Assembly: GCF_021869535.1 (NCBI RefSeq)
Contig: NW_026262734.1
Location: 81,406,339-81,470,338 of the forward strand
Source: Mytilus californianus
Taxonomy: Eukaryota > Mollusca > Bivalvia > Mytilida > Mytilidae
Direction: 5' to 3'
Length of the DNA stretch: 64,000 nt
Both the position numbers and the translations under genes were made by a program. The notes beneath the pieces are model-generated. The model worked only from the letters and a program-made list of their open reading frames with translations, searched no databases and was not told the DNA's origin. Shown piece by piece: positions 1 to 11,960 of this stretch; position 1 is the first letter of the stretch, and each line of letters opens with the position of its first letter.

Positions 1-254
1 ACAGCGCGGTTTATAGATTTCATTGTGTATTGAATTCGGTGCTCACACGTCCGCACTTTTGTTGGGAAATGTCACATTTTCTTTCTTTATTTACTGATAT
101 TTATATGCATATTGAATGCCTATTTATTTTGTCCAACTACTTACAAGCTTTACTTACATTCATATGTAGATATATATATACATAAGGACTTTATAGGATG
201 ACAGAAATGTCAGAAGTATATTTTGTTTATTTATTGTTAATTATGTGTTTAGTA

Positions 255-345
255 CATTCATGGGGGTAGTCGAAATTCTGTATCACTAGCCTGTCAACAC
301 GGAGGTTGTTAGTCCGGATCCTGTTTAATGCATCTGCCCCCTTTG
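255..345 (+). repeat. Possible tRNA-derived SINE relic
   Basis: ctagcctgtcaacacggagg and the following ttagtccggatcc resemble diverged A- and B-box promoter elements of a tRNA-derived SINE known to me from mussels. The B-box is mutated from the usual gttcgaatcc. Weak. Confidence 0.2.
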
Positions 346-652
346 ATGGGAAAAAAATATCATTATTTTGCTTAAAATCGTTTTTAAATAATCCGGTATT
401 TTTTTCCATTTTGGACAGTTACGCCCTTTTCCTTAGATCCTGGATCTGCCCTGAAACTTGTAGTTATTTTACATTCACTTAGTCAAATATTTTAACATTT
501 TTCATAAATAGTTTTATTAAAAGAATTATATTACTACAAACAAATCTATTTTGTACATGAAAAATAAAGAAGCAATTTCTCATGTATACAACTAGGAATG
601 AACTATATTTTTATCAGTTACAAACAGCTGAAAGAGATAATGTACTATATAC

Positions 653-2331
653 CACAGTGTAGATACTATTCTGTACGCCATCCGCGATGTCGCGATTTTC
701 GAAGCGAGAACTTTTTGGATCACATTTTAAATTTGATGGATATACTGAATTAAACGGTAAGTTGATCATCTGTACATTGCTTAATGATTAATTCAGCTGA
801 CATCGATATTCTCAAATGGTTTAGAATTAAATTCAGCACATTCATTATTCGTATCTTTGCCTTAATCAAGAGATTTTCAAGTGCATCACTCAGGAAAATC
901 AGTCGGTGAACCTAAAAACAATCTTTTTACCCTCTTAGTGTACAAATTAACGTAAAAACCAGACGTAATTAACTAAATGAAGTATATTTCAAGTGGTGGT
1001 AAAAGTTTCAACCAGATCTTTGAAGCCAGAAAAAAGAAAATTACACTTGTTTGAATTTCTCACTGTACGATCAGTCTCGCTTGTATATTTTGAAACTGTA
1101 TGCATATGATCAGTCTTTATTTCACTGTATTCTAGTGGTGATTTCAAAGTTATTTACGGTACATTAGAAGGTGGCATTTTTCTAAATAACACAAATATAT
1201 TTCAATAAATTCACATCCTGAAAACTTATGAAACATGTTTTAGCTTGATGGGGTGTACTCGACTTACTACATTAAGTATAAGGATGTTTAAATGTTGCTA
1301 AAATAAGAGGAAGGTTTGTTGTATATATAAGTTTCAGAAATGTCCTCCGTTATACTTAAAATTGTACAAACACACAGATTTAATTGTTATATAAAAATGC
1401 ATGTATTTACACACATTCGAGGCCGTACTGTAGCCTATAATTGATCACAGTTCCTTCTTTTTGTTTTGGATGTAGAGCTGTCTCTTTGACACTCAATTGT
1501 ACACCACTTTGTAAAGCGGGGGTTTATAGTGATAATGAAGTCCGTCTTTCCGTTGGACCGGTACAATATGTTTCGTCGGTTTTGTAAGTGCATCTCCTCA
1601 TAAACCACTTAATATACATTGTGGGTTCCAGCCATTTTTAAATGGAGAGGGGGTCCAATCCAGGAGAAAAGGGATTCCAAATATATGTTCCCATACAAAT
1701 GCCGTCTACAAAAATCATCAGAAATATATATGTATTGTCTGATGAAAGAAATTACACGTTATAGTTCCCTGGACAGTTCATAATATCACATAGACACGTA
1801 TATACCTTCAAATTGCCGTTGTTTCTTTTTCAAAATTACGACTGGTCATACAGTCAAAAAATCTGAAATCGCTTCTAGAATACAGTCAGTTCTAGACTGA
1901 TCGTACAGTAATTTATTTTGGGATCCTCAAGAAAAACATATTTTATTTATAGGAAATACGAATATTCTACTTAAATACGAAAAGAATATTGAAACAGTAT
2001 ATATTTAACTGTAAACTGATGCAAATATTTGCATTAAAAGATTATTTGCTTTGTACTACGAGAGCAAAATTGTCCATCGATTTCACTTTTTTCTATCAAG
2101 TTGGTGTGATGCACACGTATATTTTATATTCTTATGCATGTTTTTGTTACAGTTACTCATATTTATGATGCTATACATACCTTGAAGATGTTCAAAGCAC
2201 TTTGTAGATATAGGAGTAAACAAATGATGAGAAAAGTCACTGTAGGCAAAACCGTCCTTTTAGCCAGTTGGAAATCATCGCTTCGAAAATCGCGACTTCC
2301 AGATAGCGTACAGAATAGTATCTACACTGTG
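653..2331. mobile_element. Putative non-autonomous DNA transposon with ~63-bp terminal inverted repeats
   Basis: The left end (653-715, starting cacagtgtagatactattct) is the inverted complement of the right end (2268-2331, ending agtatctacactgtg) with few mismatches. The direct repeat tatac flanks both sides (648-652 and 2332-2336), a possible 5-bp target duplication. Subterminal inverted pairs (tgtacgatcagtct near 1075, agactgatcgtaca near 1900) add symmetry. No transposase is visible in the 1.68 kb; the ORF near 2134-2418 lies over the right terminus and is not a credible gene. Confidence 0.55.
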
Positions 2332-2790
2332 TATACGTGGTCTCGGGAAGCTTCGCTTATGTTCAACATAGATTTTATTTATTTTCGTCAATGTAGGCCT
2401 GTATGTACAGTGTTTTGATCCCACAATAAATTAGTATAGTACAGTTCTATAATTAAAGCTCGTTGTTTTTGTTTTTACTGGAAATCCGGATATTTAAAAC
2501 GACTATCATATAAGTTTATTTAGATCTTGATGCCATCAAATCCTGATTCTTTTATCCTGCTCTGTCTGAAAATAAGATAAACTTCCTTAAAAACTCTCCC
2601 TTATTATTGAAATCGATCACTTTAAATTTATAAATGTCATGGTGTAAATAAAGTAAACAATAAACAATATACATATGTACATACAATACGAGTACACTCA
2701 TATTGTACACGTAATGACCGACGATTTTAACTAGATTATGAATACCTAAACAAGAAGATAAGAGATTGTAGCTATACACGACACACCTAC

Positions 2791-2848
2791 CTGGTTCCAC
2801 TGGTTTAATAAAACATCTTTCCTTTAAAATAGACTTAATATTTCCGAC
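2791..2848 (-). pseudogene. Eroded counterpart of the 6867-6934 exon (copy A)
   Basis: Aligned with copy B, the donor is intact but the acceptor AG is absent. The frame still reads a Lys/Pro/Glu-rich ending similar to copy B. Probably non-functional. Confidence 0.3.
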
Positions 2849-4149
2849 AGGAAAGGGGAAGTAAACCCAGCATTCTTTTGTTCATATTAAATATAATTTC
2901 CGCGAAAATTTAAAATCCAGTTTAAGTAAACATGGTTAATGTAAAACTCTTTCATTTCAAGGTATATAATTCATTTTAAAGGTGCATTTAATAACTGTCT
3001 AAGACAAAGTATCTAAATTATTAGTATGTCCAATTTTTAAACATGTAAATGAATGATTATTTAAGAAATTCAATACTCTAATATTTGTTGTTATTTTTTA
3101 TTGTAACAGAGACATATAATATGTATTATATATATATTTATTTTTCATATGAAAGCCGCTGTCTCATTCTTTTTACTGTACAATTGTCTGTTTTATTGTT
3201 TATATTTATTCATGCCTTAATTATAACCATTTAATGTAAAAAAAGTGTTTGTGCAAATAAATATTGTATATTGTCTATTTCAAAGAAATTACTAGTAACC
3301 GTTTCAAGATAATCACTATTTTTGGTAACAATTAATTGTGAATAATTGATTGATTGGTGCTTGATTAACATCCTGTGGCCAATATTTGATGCATATTCAG
3401 AACGTTTAATCATATTGCAGAATACATCACAAGCTTTGGCGTTGACATGGAATATCCTTGATGTTGTCATTTTCTTTAAAGAATAATTAATATCAGATAA
3501 CTGCATGTCATTTTTCGAGTGCCGAATTACTATGCGACAATGCTTTCATATGAGCTCGCTAAGCACAATTTTCGGAGAAGTATTTTTTTTAAAGCTAATA
3601 CCTTCTTTAAAAAACACTACGTTATTTACTGTAATGTTAAAACAGTATTTATCCTCTGAAATTGCAAAAAAAAGACGATAAATTTGTTCAGACTTTTCAA
3701 AATAGACACCGACCATTAATTTTTTTCTAAAGACAAACAATTTTCTCGATATTTGATGATAAAAAACTCAATATTTTAATAACAATCAGGACCAAAGAAT
3801 TATTTAAAGTTAATTCATTTTTTTCCAATTTTATTACTTATTTTCAAAGGAAACAAACTATTGTTTTCACCTCTCTTTTGGGAATTCTTTTTTTTTTAAA
3901 CTATTTATTTTTAAAAATCCTACATGCCGCGACTCCAAATGATGAATGGTCGATGTCTGTTACATGAAGTTCTATTGAAAGATGAATAGGATGATCAAAT
4001 ACGAACACTTCAAATCGGAAACGTCAGTTGTGGTCTCACAAGGACACAATAAACATGTTCACATTGGCATAGTTTACCTAAAATGACAATTTTATATATT
4101 CTGGAAAAATAAGTTATGAGCCAAGGTCTTACACCTAACCATATTTTAC

Positions 4150-4380
4150 CCGAAAATGATTCACTCCTTTGAAAAAGACATCTCGAAGCATACTGTATTA
4201 ATTATTGGGTAGGCCTTTGCTCATATGATTATAAACCTTGAAATGAGACTTTTTTTAAAGGGTTTGCACCTTTGCAATAAATGCAAAAATGTTGAAGCCC
4301 TAACACCGATATGTAAACATAATTCAAAAATATAAATATTAACTAGAACACTGACTGAATTAAAGTACCTATGCCTTATC
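4150..4380 (-). pseudogene. Broken counterpart of the signal-peptide exon (copy A)
   Basis: The minus strand retains IFIFLNYV and HFCIYCK, matching the 15268-15423 exon. There are then stops and extra sequence, and the donor region reads TTTCGG|GTAAAA. No usable initiator Met is retained at the equivalent position. Confidence 0.35.
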
Positions 4381-5122
4381 TTTAGCCTGGATTTTTAGTA
4401 TTCGTATTGTCATCTGATAATATAAAGTCATTCTGTTTATAAGGTGAACAGTTTTCTCTGCTTTCAAATCTTTCTGTTTGAACCCATCATGGTTTTCTTA
4501 CTACAATAAACTTACTTTAAACTAAATTTAATTTTCTAACTAATTAACCAAAAGTAATAGTGGTATTGAGGTGGATGAACACAGACTTCTTAAAAAGTGA
4601 ACTATAGTGTAACATAAATATAGAATAACTACTGGAAGAATTCCAGATTCTCCTGATAGAGTAGGGATTTACAGAAGGTAACATGTGACATATATACTAT
4701 TGGTATCGGTATCGGATTCGACCCGGAACTTGTTAATTATTAGGCCACATACCACAATTAAATTCTCTATTAGTTCTTTTTAACGTTTTGTTTCATTAAA
4801 AAAAATGCACCGGTTCTTTTTGTCAAATATTTTGTGTGTGTAAAGTACAGTACTAGTCCAAACCAGTGGCGGATCCAGAGGGGGGCGTAGAGGGCGTACT
4901 TTGCTTGAACTTTTTTTTTTTTTTTTTTTGTAAAATGATGAATCAGACTAGACTTCGTGAACTTTGCCATTTCCCGGTCGTGTATTTAATTTTTATGCGA
5001 CAATTCTTTACTTATAAAGATATTTTTCGCTCGTATTTACTGTAATATATTATTGATTATGTCAGTCATATGTTTCGCTACGGTGGAGTTGATCTGTACT
5101 TTTGAAACGTCACTCAGTCATT

Positions 5123-5222
5123 NNNNNNNNNNNNNNNNNNNNNNNNNNNNNNNNNNNNNNNNNNNNNNNNNNNNNNNNNNNNNNNNNNNNNNNNNNNNNN
5201 NNNNNNNNNNNNNNNNNNNNNN
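5123..5222. other. Assembly gap (100 N)
   Basis: Exactly 100 unresolved bases, the conventional size for a gap of unknown length. It cuts the B-box exon. The sequence left of it (cactcagtcatt) resembles the region around the B-box exon start, so a collapsed tandem copy could be hidden here. Confidence 0.99.
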
Positions 5223-5414
5223 TGGACAGTTCAAGTAGTGTAGAACTAAGATTTTGTACCTGATCGATATGTACAACCGTGTGAGGAGGGGTCAACTTTT
5301 TTGTGGAATTTTGCACAAGCATTATATACCAGTTCCCCACAATCACTCAACCAAGATAATGCACTCGTGTTATCCCCATCTATTTGACAGCCAGCACATA
5401 ATCTGTCAGTCATT
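5223..5414 (-). pseudogene. B-box zinc-finger (TRIM-like) first coding exon, frameshifted and cut by the assembly gap
   Basis: An acceptor (atccttttgttttcag, minus) is followed at once by an ATG (5413-5411). The frame begins MTDRLCAGC, continues through NTSALSWLSDCGELVYNAC to a KFHKK element, then shifts. The neighbouring frame continues TPPHTVVHIDQV up to LSSTLLELS, which matches the C-terminal half of molluscan B-box domains (H-x-hydrophobic-hydrophobic ... LLELS). A one-base indel in the AAAAAA run near 5305-5315 explains the break. Two usual zinc ligands also look replaced: W-L where W-C is expected, and V-Y where L-C is expected. The exon runs into 100 Ns. It is either a decaying TRIM-like gene copy or an assembly error on top of a divergent B-box. 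Confidence 0.6.
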
Positions 5415-6089
5415 CTGAAAACAAAAGGATATACAAGATTAAGCAATAGGTGGATTAAAGGTGGACATGAATATGAGCTCTCATACTTCGCAACTTGTAA
5501 AATTTGTTTGTGTTTATGGTATTAAGCTTATCATAATTAGCAATTAACATAAGTAAGCTTATAGTGTATCCCCTTATACACTGTCGATTACACGCATCTC
5601 CTCATTTTAATTTCAAATGTGATATTTTCTTATCTTATAATTGGTTGAGAAGTTTCATCAGTCCTGTAGAACTTGTCTAGTCTACTTTAAAATATTCATG
5701 AAATGAAGTATTCTTTTATACTTAGAGGAAGATTATTCGAAAACCTTATAGTGGAAGGTGTGAAACTATTATTAAAAGAGCTAGCTATAGCAAGTTTGTG
5801 TGTGTGGGAGGGGGTGGTCCAATTGTAATTCTAGCAGCTTTTAAAAAAAATATTCTCTATATTCAGTGCAGTTGCCATAACCATACTCAAATATTGGTTA
5901 TAAAGCAAAGTCAAAAATGAATTACTGTCAAATAAAGTTCAAATAAGCGATGGCCAATTTCTCATGTAAACCAAGAAACTATGAAGGAACTATTCATATC
6001 AAATGCAAACAGTTCAAAAAGATAGATGTACCATATATGCCTCGGCGGGTAACGATTTTATTCAACTCGTATAATTTTTTTTTAGATAT

Positions 6090-7560
6090 TTCCCGTCGTT
6101 GTATGTACTGTGTTTTAATCCCACAATCAACCCTCTAGTATAGTATAGTTGAAGATCTGGATGCGGATGGGGTGGTTGGTTTGGGATCCTTTATTTCTTC
6201 ATTCTTAAACTTTTTATACCATTTTTATCCATTCTTTATCCATTTTCCCCCATTATTCTCTAATCTATATTTCTTTTGCCTATTGTTTTCTATTCTTGAC
6301 TTTCTTGCCCGTTATTCTGCACGTTTTGACCATTATTCTCTGTGAACCCTATCCAGATCCTCAGGCTTAGTTCTTTAATTAAAACAAACTCTATTTTTTT
6401 TTTTATAGAAACCGGATATTTTATTAGGAGGTGGACCGTTTGAAAGACTCAAAACACATTAAATTATGACACTACTAGCAATTTTAAAGTTAAATATTAC
6501 CATGATTACCGTAAGCTCCAAATAGAAGCAGGGTACTATTAAACGGATATCGTATAAGTTTATTTAGATTATGATGTCATCAAATGTAATTGGATAACAA
6601 ATAAATAAATAAATAATTGGATATATTCCTCTGCATTTATCCTGCTCTATCGTAAAATAAGGTAAAATTCTTTTAAAAACCCTCCTCTATAATGAATATT
6701 ATTGAAATCGATTTATTTGCACTTAATAAATGTCATGGTGTAAATAGAGTAAACAATAAACAATATATGGGTACATATATACAATGCGAGTACACTCATA
6801 TTTGTACACGTAATGACCGACGATTGTTGCCTAGAATAGGAATGGAATCTATACACAGACACATACCTGGTTTCACTGGTTCAGTAAAATTAAGTGCTTC
6901 GTACATAATTTCTTTTTCTTTGGTATTCCCAATACTAGGAAAAGGGAAGTAAATTCAACCTTCTTTTGTCCATAGCAAATATAATTTCCGCGAAAATTCA
7001 AAATTCAGTTTACGTTGGTAAACGTTGGCAAACGTAAACCTTTTATGTTAATATTTTTTAACATGTTAATTAATTATCATTTAAGAATACACTAATATTT
7101 GAAGTCATTCATTATTTAATTTATTTTTTAATACTCATGCATATGAAAGACACTGTCGCTCTGTTTTTACTGTACACTTGTTTGTTTTATTGTTTGTATT
7201 TAATCATGACATTACCATTTAATGTAAATGTGTTTGTGCAAATAAATAGTGTCTATTGTCTTTTTGAAAGAAATTTATTGTGTCAAGATAATCACTACTA
7301 CTGGTAACAATTAATTTAGCTTGATTAATTGAATGGTGCTTGCTTAACATCCAGTGGCAAATATGTCATGCATATTCAGGACGTGAAATCAACTTTGGTG
7401 CTGACATTTATTATCATTGATATTGCCATTTTCTGTAAAGAATAATCAATATCAGATAATCAAGATAATTGCATGTAATTTTTTGAAGGAGATATCATAC
7501 TTTCATACGAGCCTGCTGAGCACATTTGTTGGAAAATTTGTAACTGTTTTTTAAAATCTA
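6090..7560. repeat. Segmental duplication, copy B first part
   Basis: Matches 2400-3720 over its length with scattered substitutions and small indels, including a short TAAA-type expansion near 6600. The remainder of copy B resumes at 15068. Confidence 0.8.
6867..6934 (-). CDS. Candidate internal exon in duplicated locus, copy B
   Basis: The acceptor tttacttcccttttcctag and donor CCAG|GTATGT (minus) delimit 68 bp with an open frame ending YEALNFTEPVKP. The paralogous segment at 2791-2848 keeps the donor (CCAG|GTAGGT) and a related ending (IKPVEP), but its acceptor AG is lost (cctgtcgg). Conservation of the donor in both copies suggests a real exon. No domain recognised. Confidence 0.35.
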
Positions 7561-8079
7561 ATGCATACTGAAAAAATACGTTATTAATAATTTTTTTTAA
7601 GTAAAGAATTCTTTGAAGTCATGTTTTGTCTAGTCTTTGAAAATGTTTAATATTTTATCTTTTAAATTCAATTTGCTGATCACCTGAATTGTCAGCTGTG
7701 ATAACACAATTGATATCTTGTATTTTTTTAGAATTTGGTAAAAAAATCTAGTTTTATTTAAATCTAACCTTCCACCAGTAGATGTGGAGATGCAAACTTT
7801 TCCACACAGATCAATAGGATGCCTTTGAAAAATAGGATTGAAGTCATTAAGTTATCAGTCACATTTACACGTTCATGTACCAGCAGAGTATCACCAGCAG
7901 AGTCGGAAATGCATTAATTTCCACAATTATCAAACAAGTATCTCGGGTGCCTCTGTAAAATAGAATTGAATTCGGAATCATCTACGTCATATGAACTTTC
8001 GATAAAAAGTTAATCGTTTGCATTAGTTGTTGGGTTGACATCCGGGTAGATTGAATTGCAATTAATTCCAATGTCGGCG

Positions 8080-9560
8080 AAGGTCACTGAATTTCCTCGA
8101 GCTCGGTGAAGACGAATATCGAATATTGAATATTTGTGACATTGGCATTCCCCAGTCGACCTTGGGGGTCAACCAAGAAAATATCAATTCCATCAATATT
8201 TTCTTGGTTGACCCCTAAGGTCGACTGGGGAATAGCAGAACGGTCACTCTTGGTCTTCTTCCGACCGACAGTTAAACTCTTGCCGAAATGGGGCGTCAGT
8301 TTGGCTGTGCGGGATGTACGAGTACAAGATTCCAAACCGGATTTGTTCACCGGTATTACTTGGGTGTTTTTGATAAAGCATGAGGCATATACCCGTCGCT
8401 GAACTGTCTACTGCTAGGGAAAATGTAAATCAAATCTAGGAAATGCCAAAACTTGGCATGTTTCCTGCTCGTGTGACCACACAAATTTAAAAGATTTCTT
8501 TAATAATCAAGTAAGAGGTTCAGCTGCTGAGCTGTAGTTTGGAATATATTTCCTAAACAACAAATTAAACATTATACTTTGCGCACATCGTAGCTGCTTA
8601 ACATTCTGCGGAGAACGAAATTAATTCAAAGCCTTTATAGGCCTGAATTACGTAATTGATCGAAAACTTCTTGAAGATCCGACATATGTGTTGGAAAGTT
8701 TCGGAGCAAATGAGAACGTCGTCAAGATAACATAAGCAGCATTTAAAAGACAAAAACTTGTAAAATCTTATCCATTAACAACTGAAATGAGTTAGGAGAT
8801 GTGTGTAAACCCATTGGTACTCGCAAAAACTTGAAAGTCCCGAAACATATATTAAAAGCGGTATACTTAACTATTTTGGTGATAATTTCATATAATTTGA
8901 AATGTGTTCCATCAAAGATTCTATTAGCTCTTGTATAGCTGGAATAAAAGATTTAAGAGGCTCCGATTGGGTGTTTAAATAATGAAAATCTATACAAAAT
9001 CTAAACTGTCTTAAACTAGTAGTTTTTTTCACTTGTTTGTTCAGTAGAAGGTTTCGAACGTTTTGCCATTAAAACAACTGGACTCGTATCGGCACCTCTT
9101 CAGTTGCGCTGAGTTCACAAATAACACATTATTTAAGAAGCTAAGATGGTGTCTTTTTAATACCTCATTGTTGAGAGGGGTACGTCGATAAGGTTTTTGA
9201 TGTAATGGTCGCATATTTTATTTAATTATGATATGGTGTTGGGCAATATCAGTGCAGCCAATATTCGGTCTTTCTTAGTAACAAATACTTCCTTATTGTC
9301 ACATAATAAATGATCTAATGCAATCTTTTGATCGTCCTTTAGATTAGGATTAATTTCAAAATTGTTTAGAAATTCGCAATTAATGTTCTCACCTTGTTCA
9401 GTTGGACGTTGTTATACTAAATTAATATTTTGTAACATTGTCCGTGAAATTAACATGTCGGACCTGATACTCGTCGGTCAATTGACTAAATTTGGCAATG
9501 ATTTTACCGTGCTCAAAAACATAAACATAATCTGTATGAACCATACAAAACTTTGCTGAT
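8080..9560 (-). pseudogene. Ty3/gypsy retrotransposon pol fragment (RT to RNase H), degraded
   Basis: Read on the minus strand, fragments in several frames give a recognisable gypsy pol. A region before the RT contains NFEINPNLKDDQKIALDHLL; then come ADTSPVVLMAKR, FKFLRVPMGLHTSPNSFQ and the catalytic YLDDVLICS (YLDD codons at 8718-8729). Next are a RKYIPNYSSAAEPLT element of the thumb/RNase H linker and FVWSHEQET. Frameshifts and stops break every module, so it cannot be active. A near-perfect 87-bp hairpin interrupts its 3' part at 8147-8233. Protease and integrase were not identified. The upstream part continues beyond the foldback element at 9575-10260, where a gag-like remnant lies at 10390-10640. 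Confidence 0.75.
8147..8233. repeat. Near-perfect 38-bp-arm hairpin
   Basis: Arms 8147-8184 and 8196-8233 (starting attccccagtcgacctt) pair 37 of 38 with an 11-base loop. Size and near-perfection resemble a young foldback or a pre-miRNA-like hairpin; no independent evidence of expression. Confidence 0.7.
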
Positions 9561-9574
9561 CTGAATAAGAGCTT

Positions 9575-10260
9575 TATGGTGACATATATCTGCCCCTACT
9601 TGTCACTTAGTTAAGTCGTCTTAAGTAGCTAAATAAGTCGACTTGACAGTTAATTTAGTCTACTTGTCACTTAGTTAAGTATACTTGTCAGATAGTAAAA
9701 TGAAACTGTTTTGTAGAAAATTAAAACATCTTTTAGCGTTTTCGCCCATTTCATGACATGTAAAAACAGACTTATATATATTACTAGTGCACTTAACTAA
9801 GTGACAAGTAGACCTAATTAAGTGACAAGTAGACTTAATTAAGTGACAAGTAGACTTGTGTTATCTGACAAGTCGACATGTACATCTGACAAGTCGACTT
9901 GTGTATTTGACAAGTTGACTTGTGTATTTGACAGGTGCATAAGTCGACTTGTCAGATAAACACAGTGCCGATAAACAAGTCGACTTGTCATATACACAAG
10001 TACACTTGCCAGATACACAAATCGACTTGTCAGATAACACAAGTCTACTTGTCACTTAGTTAAGAGCACTTTTCAGATATATAAGTCTGTTTTTACATGT
10101 CATGAAATGGGCAAAAACGCTAAAAGATGTTTTAATTTTCTACAAAATAGTTTCATTTTATTATCTGACAAGTAGACTTAATTAACTGACAAGTCGACTT
10201 ATTTAGCTAATTAAGACGACTTAACAAAGTGACAAGTAGGGGCAGATATATGCCACCATA
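9575..10260. mobile_element. 686-bp palindromic foldback element with 6-bp target site duplication
   Basis: The ends are inverted copies (left tatggtgacatatatctgcc; right is its complement with one change) and the two ~340-bp arms pair along almost their full length. The flanks carry a perfect direct repeat gagctt (9569-9574, 10261-10266), supporting transposition. The arms and centre are built from many short variants of tgacaagtcgactt and tagttaagt, which makes the element a cluster of nested small palindromes (gtcgac cores). It codes for nothing; frames through it are artefacts of the repeats. It sits within the degraded gypsy element. Confidence 0.8.
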
Positions 10261-10389
10261 GAGCTTCAAATAACATTAATAATTTTCTTTCTTAACAAGA
10301 AAACTGTTCCCGCTTAAATAAAATACTCGTCCTATTAGCATTACAATTCATAAAACATCGCATTGCGGCATAATACCAACCAAGGAAAT

Positions 10390-10640
10390 TTAATTTAAAA
10401 TTAGATAATAATCTAATCCTGTTTGATATATGCAGTCACCAATTAGTCCTGAGCTTTCCAACAGCGGCGCATTGTTCGTGTATTCTATACTTATAGGCCT
10501 CACACGCTTTGGCAAATGATAGAGCTTCTGTATGATTATAGGATGGCTATTCCTAACATATAGCTGGTTTCTCAGGAAGCCCATTGATGAAACGAAACAC
10601 ATGATCGGGTTTAGACAATATCCCTTTTCTTGAACTTGAC
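10390..10640 (-). pseudogene. Possible gag remnant of the same gypsy element
   Basis: The minus strand reads a broken frame with FINGLPEKPA and a helix such as ALSFAKACEAYK, resembling the C-terminal half of gypsy capsid proteins. It is collinear with the pol fragment and separated from it by the foldback insertion. Suggestive only. Confidence 0.3.
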
Positions 10641-10649
10641 ACAAAAAAA

Positions 10650-11510
10650 TCTTCGATTTCCTATGTGGGAATTAACTGCAGTGATTTTCATTGTCTGTCC
10701 TTTAAGATTGACCTATGACATATGTAAACAATAGTGAACATAATTTTTTTTCCATCAGTTATTATATCAAAGAGCACTATCACGGACGATATCAGATTAC
10801 ATCCATCAAAATTAATTTAACACCCTAAACGCTTCATCAGGATGTTCGCTGCTCTGTTTCAAAATTACAAACTTTTTATAAAACTGTTAAATTGATAGTA
10901 TATAATAAATAACAAAACCAAATAAGCAGAAAAAATGAAAGGCTATTGTCCTCGTATTTGAGATATAAGCCATTGAAAATTTGGCAGGAAATGAATCTCT
11001 TTAGAGTTTTCATACATTTAACATTGCACCTTGTTTTAGTTCAAAATCTATGAAAAATAACAAGGATTTTATAAGATGTTCAAAAGTTGCGTTTTGAACT
11101 ACATGTATATGTACTATAAACTGTTGACAAAGAGAAATGTCTAGCCTGTCGGCAGAAAAGTCAGAAGAAAACAATCTAATAGACATCAACATTGCTTATT
11201 ATTTCAAAGTTGCTGGACAATGACCTAGGGGACAGGGCCCTGAAATGGTCGACAAACTGAAATGTAGTGATAGCAATGCCACTTTATAAAAAATATCATT
11301 GTCTATCATAACTCCCATTAAACTAACTTAAGCAGAAAACTTAACATTGAAAATTGGTAATTAATTGAAAGTCAAGTGACCATGACCTAGGGGACAGGGA
11401 CTCCAAATAGTCGTGAAACTGATATGTACTGATAGTAATGCAACTTTATAGAAAATATCATTGATTTATAAAAAGTATTTCCTATCTAATTAACTTTAAC
11501 AGAAAGGTTA
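10650..11510. other. No gene seen
   Basis: AT-rich; two copies of a short block (gtgaccatgacctaggggac near 11385 and a related one near 11220) form a diverged direct repeat of about 160 bp. Nothing codes. Confidence 0.4.
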
Positions 11511-11699
11511 ACAATTGTTGACGACAACGCCGCCACCGTCATTCCTGGAAAAGCAACACATAATAATGTCTAGCCTTCCGCGACGTTCGCTGGAGGCGAG
11601 ACAAAAATCGAAAAGAAAAGTTGGGGTTAGCGGGCAAATTTTTTTAAGACACTATAGGGATAAAACCAGAGGATATAGAATATCTGACAAAAAGTATAA

Positions 11700-11960
11700 A
11701 TCAAGATCCTCGAACATCTTTTAATCCAAATTTGATTATCATTATACCAAATTGCTATTATTGTGGTAAAAGCAAAGGAAAAATACTGCATGCCAGACAA
11801 TTGTTGGATTTCAGTGATTTAAATGAACATTTATATAATAGAAATTTCACGGAAAGTAAAACTTGTTCTTGTGGCGGCATAAAGAAGTAAGCATTCCCTG
11901 CTTGAGTGTAATAAAAATTCAAATGCCCGAGAACGTAAACACTAGATTTTTTTTCCGTTT
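11700..11960 (+). pseudogene. 3' end of a non-LTR retrotransposon ORF2
   Basis: Plus-strand pieces read KILHARQLLDFSDLNEHLYN, then TCSCGG, a frame change, then HSLLECNKNSNARERKH. This is the CxCG ... H-x-L-x-x-C ... R pattern found after the RT in many LINEs. The rest of the element is not visible. One frameshift lies near 11880. Confidence 0.5.

Larger units (their letters stand above)
2400..4390. repeat. Segmental duplication, copy A
   Basis: Blocks in this interval recur in the same order and orientation at 6090-7560 and 15068-15430. Examples: aaatgtcatggtgtaaata, acgtaatgaccgacgat, gtgtttgtgcaaataaata, and in the second part aacacttcaaatcgga and ttgcaataaatgcaaaaa. Copy A is compact (2 kb); copy B is split by about 7.5 kb of inserted repeats. 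Confidence 0.8.

Noticed and set aside
4770..4970. Minus frame of 66 residues with a poly-Lys run
   Set aside because: Produced by a poly-T tract and a ggatcc-type dispersed repeat; no start or splice support.
8084..8402. Two 88-residue frames on opposite strands
   Set aside because: Both cross the near-perfect hairpin and the dead gypsy pol; the symmetry creates mirrored frames.
9839..10055. Overlapping minus frames with repeating Leu/Ser/Val segments
   Set aside because: They read through the short-motif array of the palindromic foldback; no independent coding evidence.
9600..10230. CRISPR-like regularly spaced short repeats
   Set aside because: The motifs alternate in orientation, vary in spacing and belong to a eukaryotic foldback element with a target duplication.
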